Positions 1-6,246 of a stretch of DNA of 7,592 nt are shown here, one piece after another. Every line of letters starts with the position of its first letter. Within the stretch, counting starts at the first letter, position 1. The stretch is taken from NCBI GenBank assembly GCA_937969125.1, contig CALBVA010000276.1, positions 1 through 7,592 on the forward strand, read 5' to 3'. This DNA is from an uncultured Verrucomicrobiales bacterium (GTDB lineage: Bacteria; Verrucomicrobiota; Verrucomicrobiia; Verrucomicrobiales; Akkermansiaceae). The position numbers and the translations under genes are program-made. Under the pieces are notes generated by a model. It searched no databases. It had not been told where the DNA came from and saw nothing but the letters and a program-made list of their open reading frames with translations.

Positions 1-138
1 ATTTGGGGCGGTCTGACTTTTGCAGAGATTGGGAAATTACTCTCCCTTTCCAATAATACGGCAGCCTCCCGCTATCGCTACGCCCTCGAACAGCTTCAGA
101 AAAAACTCAAACATCTTAATCAGAAAAACCATGGATGA
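1..138 (+). CDS. ECF-type RNA polymerase sigma factor, C-terminal end (5' truncated)
   Basis: Reading frame 1 is open from the window edge to TGA at 136-138 and gives the last 45 residues of a protein. The stretch LTFAEIGKLLSLSNNTAASR followed by YRYALEQLQKKL is the helix-turn-helix of sigma region 4, which binds the -35 promoter element. The TAASRYRYAL wording is, from memory, common in ECF-type sigma factors of Verrucomicrobiota and Planctomycetes. The gene starts outside the window, so region 2 cannot be checked. Its stop lies inside the start of the next gene (ATGGATGA, 8 bases shared), which implies translational coupling to its likely anti-sigma partner. The sigma-factor call is firm; the subgroup is not resolvable from the tail. 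Confidence 0.85.
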   Translation: MWGGLTFAEIGKLLSLSNNTAASRYRYALEQLQKKLKHLNQKNHG

Positions 139-619
139 TTCCCTTAAAGATCTCGAATCCCGCCTGGAAGGTCTCATTCCCCAAGGTCTCAGTGATCCGG
201 GGCGTGACCGGTGTCATGAGCTGATCGATGAACTCGCCGCCGGTCAGCTTTCTGGAGCTTCTTCAATCTCTCCCATTGGGATGTCTTGGAAAGGCACGGC
301 CGCAGCTGCCGCTGTGGCCCTCGGCCTGGGATTAGGAGGTGGTCTTTGGCTCGGTGCCGGGGATCCTGCTCCAGCAGTCGGTCAAAGTGTCCCCACTTCC
401 GGCTCTCTCGTCACAGCTTACGAATTGATCGATCGCGAATCGTGGTCGGTCCCCGCAGATCCGGTCGGTGTTTACGTGGCCAGTAATGATGGTGTCCGCG
501 AAATCTTTGAGCAGGTGGATGTGACGAAGGAGGTTGTCCGTCATCAGGAGAGTGGTCACGTGGTGACGATAGAAACAACTGATTACCACACCGTGGATAT
601 CGAGAAAAATGAGTTCTAG
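131..619 (+). CDS. Single-pass membrane protein, probable anti-sigma factor
   Basis: The 162-residue product begins MDDSLKDLESRLEGL. ATG at 131 is chosen over an in-frame TTG at 20 because the region before 131 codes for the sigma-factor tail in another frame. Residues 1-50 are a charged, probably cytoplasmic segment; residues about 54-75 (Gly/Ala/Leu-rich, ending GLWLG) form one transmembrane helix; residues 80-162 would be outside the cytoplasm and have no recognisable domain. Start overlap with a sigma-factor gene and this topology are typical of anti-sigma factors, whose cytoplasmic part sequesters the sigma factor. No zinc-binding HxxxCxxC motif (ZAS domain) is present, so the sigma-binding mode is unclear. 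Function is inferred from position and topology; a simple membrane-tethered partner of another kind is possible. Confidence 0.65.
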   Translation: MDDSLKDLESRLEGLIPQGLSDPGRDRCHELIDELAAGQLSGASSISPIGMSWKGTAAAAAVALGLGLGGGLWLGAGDPAPAVGQSVPTSGSLVTAYELIDRESWSVPADPVGVYVASNDGVREIFEQVDVTKEVVRHQESGHVVTIETTDYHTVDIEKNEF

Positions 620-637
620 GCTCCCACCCATCCTTTA

Positions 638-1318
638 ATGAAAGTTCTCGCTCCAATTCTTTTCCTGATCCTCGGGGCTAGTCTTCTCCCTGCCTCGGAG
701 ATGCCTTGGATTGGCGTGTTTTTTAAACGAGCGGAGGATGGTGAGAGAAAAGGAACTCCATTGCCAAAAGGAGTGGGCTTCAGAGTGGCTGAGGTCGTCC
801 CCGATAGTCCACTTGCCAGCGTCGATGGGCGGGCAGGGGACCTTTGGTGGAAGTTCGATGGCCAAATTCTCATCAATAAAAGCCAGATGGTGGTCCTTCT
901 TCGTTCAAAGAAAGCCGGCTCCCAATCACGCATTGATTTCTATCGGGATGGCAAGTTGAAGTCTCTCATGGTGACTCTGGGGACACGCCCTGAAAAGATT
1001 CAAAGAAAGCCTGACGATTCCAAATTAATCGCGGCGAAAAGAGATGGTTCGACTGTCTCCCGCCGATTCACCAAGCGTGAAAAGGTCGCGCGGGTTTCCG
1101 TCGCAGGTCTTGATTACGCTCTGCATGAAAGCACGGAAGGGCGTCACTTTAAAGTGAGCAAGGGCGAGGAGCTTCTCTTCGATAGGCCGTTGGAGAAGGG
1201 GAACTTTACCAAAGATGTCCCCGGCCAGTATCTCGATAGCTTGCACATCCTCCATCTCACTCTAGTGGGAATGAAGAGTGGGCCAGAAAGCGATACCCGG
1301 AAAGATCAGGAGGATTAA
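638..1318 (+). CDS. Secreted PDZ-domain protein
   Basis: The product is 226 residues. Residues 1-20 (MKVLAPILFLILGASLLPAS) are a signal peptide with a short basic start, a hydrophobic core and a small-residue cleavage region. Residues about 24-116 form a PDZ domain of the HtrA/DegP type: a WIGV opening strand, GVGFRVAEVVPDSPLA as binding-groove strand and loop, GDLWWKFDGQ, and a closing RIDFYRDGKLKSLMVTLGTRP. Residues 120-226 are charged and unrecognised. No protease domain is visible, so it is probably a peptide-binding or scaffold protein in the periplasm. It lies 18 bases after the anti-sigma-like gene on the same strand and may belong to that operon, for instance as an envelope sensor; that role is inference. 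The start has no Shine-Dalgarno sequence. Confidence 0.75.
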   Translation: MKVLAPILFLILGASLLPASEMPWIGVFFKRAEDGERKGTPLPKGVGFRVAEVVPDSPLASVDGRAGDLWWKFDGQILINKSQMVVLLRSKKAGSQSRIDFYRDGKLKSLMVTLGTRPEKIQRKPDDSKLIAAKRDGSTVSRRFTKREKVARVSVAGLDYALHESTEGRHFKVSKGEELLFDRPLEKGNFTKDVPGQYLDSLHILHLTLVGMKSGPESDTRKDQED

Positions 1319-1471
1319 TTAGAAATCCCTGAAGTCAGCCTTGATCTGAGCAAAAGAATTTCAGCTAGCACTGAAGAAAGCTTAGGTTGAGGGGGATATT
1401 GAGTGGATTTTGGTCACGAGCGGGGCTCATTTTCCACCCTACTGCACACTCACTTTGTGATACTGCTTTCA

Positions 1472-1548
1472 GGGATCTCCGTGAGCTTTTGCGGAGGTCT
1501 CAGCGGTGACTGCTGACTTGAGAGGAGCCCGTTCTGCGGGCTTTAGTC
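1472..1548 (+). promoter_or_regulatory. Two-hairpin leader upstream of purD
   Basis: The 279-base gap 1319-1597 has no convincing open frame. Within it, 1472-1481 pairs with 1492-1501 (ten pairs, two of them G-T, ten-base loop). About 25 bases later AGCCCG (1526-1531) pairs with CGGGCT (1537-1542) around a five-base loop, followed by TTT and a T-rich stretch. The second hairpin resembles a weak intrinsic terminator; it could end transcripts from the sigma operon or attenuate purD, whose ATG is 55 bases further on. The sequence matches no riboswitch that I can recognise. Confidence 0.3.
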
Positions 1549-1597
1549 TCCGCTTTTACTTTTGCCAATTCCACCGCCTCCCGTTATCCCGCTGGTC

Positions 1598-2851
1598 ATG
1601 AAAATTTGCGTCGTTGGAAAAGGTGGTCGTGAACATGCCCTCATCAAGGCTCTCGGTGAATCTCCCTCGGCTCCCGAGGTCTTTTGCTTCCCCGGAAGTG
1701 AGGCCATCCATGAGCTGGAAGGCGCGGGACGGGTGGATGCCACGGATCTGGATTCCTTGATCGAGTGGATGACTGCAAATGCTATCGATCTCTGTGTCGC
1801 GGGTGAAGAGAGCTATCTCGTCACCGGCGAGGGGCTTGCGAATCGCTGCGCGACTGCGGGGATTCCCTGCTGGGGTCCGCCATTTGCGGCGGCCCAGTTG
1901 GAAGCCTCGAAGGAGTTTGCGAAGGAGTTCATGCAGCGTCACGAAATCCCGACCGGAGCGGCGGCGGGTTGTGCGGATATCGGTGAAGCGCAGGCCGCCA
2001 TCGGGGGCAATTATCCCACCGTCCTGAAGTTCGACGGCCTCGCCGCCGGAAAGGGCGTGGCGGTGTGTCCGGATAAGGCGACTGCTGACGAATTCCTCAA
2101 CGAGGTGATGGTGGAGCGACGCTTCGGGCCGGGCCGCCTTTTGGTCGAGGAGTGCCTGATCGGCCCTGAGATTTCGATTTTTGCAGCGGTGAGTGGACCG
2201 GATTATCTCATCCTGACGCCGGCCCGCGACTACAAGCGAATCGGGGAAGGGGACGAGGGGCCGAACACAGGGGGAATGGGCGCGGTCGCCAGCCGACAAC
2301 TCGCCGATGCTGATCTGATGGCGCGCATTGATCAGGAAATCGTGGCTCCCACGGTGGCGGGATTGGAAAAAGACGGTCTGAACTACAAGGGCTTCCTCTA
2401 CTTTGGCCTCATGCTCACTGTCGATGGACCGAAGATTATCGAGTATAACTGCCGCTTCGGCGACCCGGAGTGCCAAGCGGTGATGCCGCTGGTCTCGGGT
2501 GATCTCGCCAAGTTTTGCCTCGAAGGGGCGAAAGGAAATCTCCAGCCGGAGCTTCTCGATTTCAGCGAAGGATGGTCGGTCTGCTGCATTCTGGCCTCGG
2601 CGGGTTATCCGGAGAGCTCACGGGCGGATGACGTCATTTCCGGTCTTGATCAGGTCGATGAGGCCCGAGTCTATCACGCCGGGACGAAGAAAATCGGGGA
2701 CGATTGGGCTACTAATGGGGGACGAGTTCTAGCGATTGTCGCTGGAGGGGAGACTCGGGAGGAAGCTGTGGGTAAAGCTCACGCGGAAGCGGCCAAAGTG
2801 ACCTTCGATGGGAGCCAGCGTCGGGCGGACATCGGGATCATGCACTTCTAA
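1598..2851 (+). CDS. purD: Phosphoribosylamine-glycine ligase (GAR synthetase)
   Basis: PurD joins glycine to 5-phosphoribosylamine using ATP, step two of de novo purine synthesis in the cytoplasm. The 417-residue product is close to the family's usual length. It shows the N-terminal GKGGREHAL motif (residues 7-15), the ATP-grasp segment KFDGLAAGKGVAV, the signature ARDYKRIGEGDEGPNTGGMG (family norm DHKRVGDGDxGPNTGGMG) and EYNCRFGDPECQ, which holds the metal-binding Glu and Asn (norm EFNxRFGDPETQ). The frame is open back to a TTG at 1562, but the 12 extra residues (MPIPPPPVIPLV) are unlike the family start, so ATG 1598 is preferred. No Shine-Dalgarno sequence precedes it. It stands alone here, with no other pur gene beside it, as is common outside the pur operons of Gammaproteobacteria and Firmicutes. 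Confidence 0.95.
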   Translation: MKICVVGKGGREHALIKALGESPSAPEVFCFPGSEAIHELEGAGRVDATDLDSLIEWMTANAIDLCVAGEESYLVTGEGLANRCATAGIPCWGPPFAAAQLEASKEFAKEFMQRHEIPTGAAAGCADIGEAQAAIGGNYPTVLKFDGLAAGKGVAVCPDKATADEFLNEVMVERRFGPGRLLVEECLIGPEISIFAAVSGPDYLILTPARDYKRIGEGDEGPNTGGMGAVASRQLADADLMARIDQEIVAPTVAGLEKDGLNYKGFLYFGLMLTVDGPKIIEYNCRFGDPECQAVMPLVSGDLAKFCLEGAKGNLQPELLDFSEGWSVCCILASAGYPESSRADDVISGLDQVDEARVYHAGTKKIGDDWATNGGRVLAIVAGGETREEAVGKAHAEAAKVTFDGSQRRADIGIMHF

Positions 2852-3145
2852 TCTCCAAGAAGGAGAGCGGCTAATCTTTGCTTGTCGCGAGAAGCGATGC
2901 TATTGGTCTCTTCATGGCCGATTGGGATGAAGGGGGACCATTGAGGCGGGCAATGACGTCCGTGATCGGGAGAGTTGTGGACTTCCTGATCGGCGGAGAT
3001 GTTTTGGCTCCGGATCGCGATGACTTTGATGATCGGGAGATCGATTTTGATGAGATCGGCAAAGAACAGCGAGTGGCCGATGGCATTAAAAAAGCGGCGA
3101 CCCATGATAGGCCGCCGCTGGAAATTCCGGAGTCTCTGACCGCGA
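2852..3145. other. Convergent intergenic region, no convincing gene
   Basis: Between the facing 3' ends of purD and uxaE three frames happen to be open: plus 2878-3192 from TTG, minus 3105-2848 and minus 3197-2871. None shows a recognisable domain. The plus frame runs through the uxaE terminator and into uxaE, and one minus frame starts inside the terminator loop, so all three are probably non-coding. A five-pair hairpin TCTCC-AAGAA-GGAGA directly follows the purD stop (2852-2866) but has no T-tract. The 11-base string TGATCGGGAGA occurs twice, at 2963 and 3030. Confidence 0.5.
3088..3119 (-). terminator. Intrinsic terminator of uxaE
   Basis: On the minus strand AGCGGCG (3119-3113) pairs perfectly with CGCCGCT (3099-3093); the loop can add two more pairs. 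Six T residues (3093-3088) follow at once. This GC-rich stem plus T-tract begins 26 bases beyond the uxaE stop codon and is a textbook rho-independent terminator in that direction. It marks the 3' end of the uxaE transcript. Confidence 0.85.
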
Positions 3146-4396
3146 TTAAGCGAAGAGAGGCTTCATGTGACGATCGAGAAGGTTCCCGGTGACACACTTT
3201 GAAATGACGGCCTCATTGGCCTTGAGAGCATCGAGGTATTTGTCGCCCATTTGTGCGGCGATCTTGAAGCCGACGTGGAGGAGCTGGCGGACGTTTGCGT
3301 TGTAGCCAGGGTTGCTTTGGTCGTGCGTGAGGGCGCTAACGTATTGCTCGCTGGTCCAGCCGTTGACTTCCTCGGCACTTGGCAGCTGTGAGTGGTCGAT
3401 ATCGATGACGGTGGCGTAAGGCTCGCAGAGGGCTTCCTTTTTCTCGAGGGCCTTGGCGTAAATTTCCTTGGCAAGTTCGAGGGCGTCTCCACCAGCGGTC
3501 GCGAGGCCAATGACCTCCTCCAGCCAATTGGTGCCAGCGGTCTTGATGTGAAGACCGGCACCGGTGCGGGCGATGGCTTTCTTAATCGGCTCGTAGATGG
3601 AGAACTTGTCCGATCCGGAGTGGACGGAGAGTTTGAGGGTCTCGGGAAGGCCGTATTCCTTGATGGCGTGGGCGATGACGGCGAGGTCGTCATTGAACTC
3701 CTGCTCGAATTGGGCGACGTCGCCGACGTAGTCGACACCCTTGTTGAAGCGTCCGGTGAACTTGGGCGCGATGGTCTGGATGGGGATGCCTTGGTCAGCG
3801 ATCGCTGCGAGGATGATGAGCATCTCAGCGGGGACCTGCGGGTCATCGGTCTCATCCATGGAAACCTCGGTGACGAAGTCATCAGTGCCGCCTTTGGCTG
3901 CGAGGATGTGGTCATAGATGGCCTTGGCCTTCTGAGTGGCTTTGAGGAACTGATTGGCGGTTTTTTCGACGAGTTCTTTGGAGATTTCAAGTGGGGCGTC
4001 GATGCCTTCCACCTTCACGCTGCCAATGAGTTCGGGGTGCTTTGCAATGAAAGCCTCCACGTCAGCTGGAGCAGCGGGCTCGCCAATATCATCAGCGACA
4101 TCGAGAGTGAAGAAGTCGCAGGGAGCCACAAAGCGGTCGACGGTGCCGAGGTTGATGTGGTCGGCATCGAGAAGATACTCGGAGGTCCAATTGAGATCCT
4201 TGACGGCCTGATCGGCGGCATCGCGGGTGGTCTGTGGCTCGGAGCCGATGATGTCGTGCTCGCGGTTCGATTTATTCCACACGGGGCAGATATCGATACC
4301 GAGTTCCTTGGCGGAAACGAAGGCTTGAAGTTGGGCTTTGGCTCCGTGGGCGAAACGATCGCCGACGCCGAAGGTGAATTTAGGACAGGTTTTCAT
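3146..4396 (-). CDS. uxaE: Tagaturonate/fructuronate epimerase family protein (UxaE-like)
   Basis: UxaE, first defined in Thermotoga maritima hexuronate catabolism, interconverts D-tagaturonate and D-fructuronate. The 416-residue product matches my memory of that family: FTFGVGDRFAHGAKAQ at the N-terminus (8-23), DADHINLGTVDRF (77-89), EVSMDETDDPQ (177-187), IAPKFTGRFNKGVDYVGD (209-226), LSVHSGSDKFSIYEP (256-270), HIKTAGTNWLEE (283-294) and a C-terminal NLLDRHMKPLF. Conserved Asp, His, Glu and Lys in these motifs would suit a metal-dependent sugar-acid epimerase in a TIM-barrel-like fold. ATG 4396 is the natural start: MKTCPKFTFG lies directly at the family N-terminus. No Shine-Dalgarno sequence is present; the leader is ACTCACCCACTCT. 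An intrinsic terminator follows and a candidate operator lies about 70 bases upstream. A related but different sugar-acid epimerase specificity is possible. Confidence 0.75.
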   Translation of the reverse strand: MKTCPKFTFGVGDRFAHGAKAQLQAFVSAKELGIDICPVWNKSNREHDIIGSEPQTTRDAADQAVKDLNWTSEYLLDADHINLGTVDRFVAPCDFFTLDVADDIGEPAAPADVEAFIAKHPELIGSVKVEGIDAPLEISKELVEKTANQFLKATQKAKAIYDHILAAKGGTDDFVTEVSMDETDDPQVPAEMLIILAAIADQGIPIQTIAPKFTGRFNKGVDYVGDVAQFEQEFNDDLAVIAHAIKEYGLPETLKLSVHSGSDKFSIYEPIKKAIARTGAGLHIKTAGTNWLEEVIGLATAGGDALELAKEIYAKALEKKEALCEPYATVIDIDHSQLPSAEEVNGWTSEQYVSALTHDQSNPGYNANVRQLLHVGFKIAAQMGDKYLDALKANEAVISKCVTGNLLDRHMKPLFA

Positions 4397-4455
4397 AGAG
4401 TGGGTGAGTTTTTTTAAGGCAGGCCCTTTTGGGGTGGAATGTTGACGGGGTTTAA

Positions 4456-4980
4456 ATGGATTTGTCCGACAGGTCAGGGACTTTTTCTAGGTCATTTGTA
4501 AGAGAGTATAAAGAAGGCCTTCGATTCTCATCGGACTCGTCCGGAGAGGTCGGTAGATTTTCTACTGAGATGAGTAGTTCTAATGTCTTCAGAAAATCTC
4601 CGGCCAAGGGACCAGCGACATTTTCCCGGAGAGTCGCGAAGTCCCGGGGCAGGGGTGCTTATATCAACGCGAACGGATCAGGTGGACATGAGGTCGACGG
4701 CTACGGTTCTAAGAGTATTGCTAGCCGTCTCATGAGGCTCATGGCGATTGTATTCCCCTCGGGAATAGCTGCGTTTTATCTGCTTGATCGCTTGAATATC
4801 GATTTTCCAAGTTGGACCGGCTGGGCTGGCTTGGGTTTGCTCGCGACGTTGTTGATTCCGCATTTTATGGTCCTTGGGGCCTATTCCAAGAATCGCAAGA
4901 TCCATGGGGCCAGGCTCTCCTTGGCAATTCTGTGGATCACTCTTGTGGTGATGGCGGTTTTTGGATCCATATCGTCCTGA
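4456..4980 (+). CDS. Uncharacterised three-helix membrane protein
   Basis: The frame encodes up to 174 residues. Residues about 94-111, 119-143 and 152-172 are hydrophobic and probably span the membrane; between the last two helices lies a basic loop (SKNRKIHGAR). Residues 1-90 are polar, Ser/Gly/Arg-rich and of low complexity. I do not recognise a family. The start is uncertain: ATG 4456 has only a GGGG tract nearby, while ATG 4570 (MSSSNVF) and ATG 4732 (MRLMAIVF, which keeps all three helices) are alternatives. The first part overlaps the upstream region of the divergent uxaE, so a later start is plausible. It ends 18 bases from the convergent dehydrogenase gene and is the only plus-strand gene inside the sugar cluster. 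The hydrophobic part looks real; the N-terminus may not be. Confidence 0.45.
   Translation: MDLSDRSGTFSRSFVREYKEGLRFSSDSSGEVGRFSTEMSSSNVFRKSPAKGPATFSRRVAKSRGRGAYINANGSGGHEVDGYGSKSIASRLMRLMAIVFPSGIAAFYLLDRLNIDFPSWTGWAGLGLLATLLIPHFMVLGAYSKNRKIHGARLSLAILWITLVVMAVFGSISS
4460..4472. promoter_or_regulatory. Candidate operator upstream of uxaE
   Basis: ATTTGTCCGACAG contains the perfect palindrome TGTC-C-GACA and is centred about 71 bases upstream of the uxaE start. A near copy (11 of 13 bases) lies upstream of the reductase gene. The shape resembles operators of FadR-subfamily GntR regulators (TGGTCnGACCA type), a group that includes sugar-acid regulators. A second inverted repeat, CGGAC-TC-GTCCG, lies at 4532-4543. 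Regulator and binding are not shown. Confidence 0.35.
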
Positions 4981-4998
4981 AAAACAAACGGCGGTTGA

Positions 4999-6036
4999 TT
5001 AGTCATTCACCGAAATCACGGCTTTAATTGCTCCGGTCTTTGGATCGGTGAATTTATCGAAGCCCTCTGGGACCTCCTCGATATCGAGACGGTGGGTGAT
5101 CCAGTTGTTTAGGTTAATTTTGCCGTCTTCGATGATCTTAATGATCTCCGGGAAATCGGCTGGGTGGGCATTCCGGCTGGCCATTACGCTCAGCTCACGA
5201 CGGTGGAAGTGGGGAGCCTGGGGAAATTGAATATCCTGCGCGGTGATGCCGACGTAAACGACCCGACCACCGACAGCGGCGTATTCAAAGCACTGGACCA
5301 TAGAGCCAGCGTGGCCGGTCGCATCGATAATGACATCGCAGAAGCCGCCTCCGGAGATGTTCTCGACGGTCTGGACGTGGGAACCATCCGGTTGGGGCTG
5401 GACTTGGTGCTCGATGCCGAGCTTATCGCGGCAGAAATCGAGACGGTTTTGAGCGAAGTCCACCACAATGGTTTTGACTTCCATAAGCTTGAGGAACTCT
5501 AGGCAGGCGAGGCCAATGGGGCCGGCTCCGATGACCATCACGGTGTCTCCGGGTTGGGGATTTCCACGCTTCACGGCGTGGTAGCCGATGGCGAGAGTCT
5601 CCACGAGGGCGAGTTCATCGTAGGAAAGATTGTTGCCGGGGTGGAGCTTGTGAGCGGGGACGATCCAGTCGGACTTGCGGAGACCTCCTGACTTATGGAC
5701 CCCAATGACTTGTACATTGGGGCAGGCATTGGAATGACCCCGCTGGGAGGCGATGGTCTCGGGGTCATTGACGTAAGGCTCCAGCGAGCACTTATCGCCA
5801 GCTTTGACATTGGTTACGCCTTCGCCGACCGCGACAACTTCCAGGCCAAGTTCATGGCCAGGCGTGCGCGGATAGGCAAAGAAGGGAAACTTGCCCAAAT
5901 AACAGGAGAGATCGGTGCCGCAAATGCCCATGCGATGAGTGCGGACGAGAGCTTCACCCGGACCGGGTGTGGGTGCGTCGGGAAGATCGACGGCTTTGAT
6001 TTCTTTAACGTCGGTGAATTCGATGGCGTAAGACAT
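4999..6036 (-). CDS. Zinc-type medium-chain dehydrogenase, L-galactonate 5-dehydrogenase-like
   Basis: The 345-residue product is a medium-chain alcohol/polyol dehydrogenase. Catalytic zinc ligands are visible as Cys39 in GICGTD, His61-Glu62 in GHE and Glu145 in LVET. The Rossmann motif is VIGAGPIGLA (168-177), and Asp193 at the end of the second strand (TIVVD) points to NAD+ over NADP+. The wording GKFPFFAYPRTPGHELG and NVQVIGVHKSGGLR resembles the sugar-acid branch that includes E. coli LgoD (YjjN), which oxidises L-galactonate to D-tagaturonate. That product is a substrate of the UxaE encoded nearby. The structural-zinc loop is unusual: of the four positions of CxxCxxCx7C, three are Asp91, Thr94 and Ser97, and only Cys105 remains. 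ATG 6036 has a pyrimidine-rich leader (ACTCACTCCTCCC) and no Shine-Dalgarno sequence. Family certain; substrate inferred. Confidence 0.8.
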   Translation of the reverse strand: MSYAIEFTDVKEIKAVDLPDAPTPGPGEALVRTHRMGICGTDLSCYLGKFPFFAYPRTPGHELGLEVVAVGEGVTNVKAGDKCSLEPYVNDPETIASQRGHSNACPNVQVIGVHKSGGLRKSDWIVPAHKLHPGNNLSYDELALVETLAIGYHAVKRGNPQPGDTVMVIGAGPIGLACLEFLKLMEVKTIVVDFAQNRLDFCRDKLGIEHQVQPQPDGSHVQTVENISGGGFCDVIIDATGHAGSMVQCFEYAAVGGRVVYVGITAQDIQFPQAPHFHRRELSVMASRNAHPADFPEIIKIIEDGKINLNNWITHRLDIEEVPEGFDKFTDPKTGAIKAVISVND

Positions 6037-6069
6037 GGGAGGAGTGAGTGGTGGAAATTTAAGAGGTGA

Positions 6070-6246
6070 CTAAGATTCAGGGTTAAAACCGATTTTTCGC
6101 TTTGGGGCCTCATTGGCCGCGATGAGTTGTTTAATCGCGCCGAAGACGACTTCGAAATTTTCGTCGTATTTCTTCTCCAGCTTTTCGATTTTTTCGGAGA
6201 GAAGATTGTTGGAGGCCATTCTGAGCTCTCTGAGCTTCAATTGTTT
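6070..6246 (-). pseudogene. Remnant of ORF6N-domain (phage antirepressor-like) protein, C-terminal end
   Basis: A minus-strand frame of 58 residues ends at TAG 6072-6070. It reads LRELRMASNNLLSEKIEKL, then EKKYDENFEVVFGAIKQLI and ends PKRKIGFNPES. From memory this is the typical tail of ORF6N/KilA-N-related proteins: a short coiled coil, EKKYDxxFxVVFxAIxxLM, and a closing K(R/K)xIGF. The DNA-binding ORF6N domain that should precede it is missing: the frame hits TGA at 6249-6247, inside the end of the reductase gene. An internal ATG at 6219 could give a 49-residue peptide with a weak AGAGAG upstream, so a residual small protein cannot be excluded. The fragment lies between two pathway genes and suggests an old deletion or insertion. 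Confidence 0.6.

Noticed and set aside
20..130. N-terminal extension of the anti-sigma candidate from TTG at 20
   Set aside because: The same bases encode the conserved sigma region 4 tail in frame 1, and the extension reads as an unrelated low-quality peptide; ATG 131 fits the stop/start overlap.
1556..2476. 306-codon minus-strand open frame opposite purD
   Set aside because: It is a shadow of a well-conserved purD with all family motifs; no recognisable protein features.
2964..3057. Cluster of six GATC sites as a possible methylation-controlled element
   Set aside because: GATC is frequent elsewhere in the window as well (for example 195-460), so the cluster does not stand out enough.
2878..3192. 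104-codon plus-strand frame from TTG between purD and uxaE
   Set aside because: No domain, TTG start without ribosome-binding site, and it runs through the uxaE terminator into the uxaE coding region.
3392..4417. 341-codon plus-strand open frame opposite uxaE
   Set aside because: The Gly/Asp/Val-rich product is typical of antisense to a codon-biased gene; the minus-strand frame carries the family motifs and a terminator.
6081..6090. GGTTAAAACC inverted repeat near the dehydrogenase start as an operator
   Set aside because: The arms are only four bases and lie inside the ORF6N remnant; no second copy was seen upstream of the other pathway genes.
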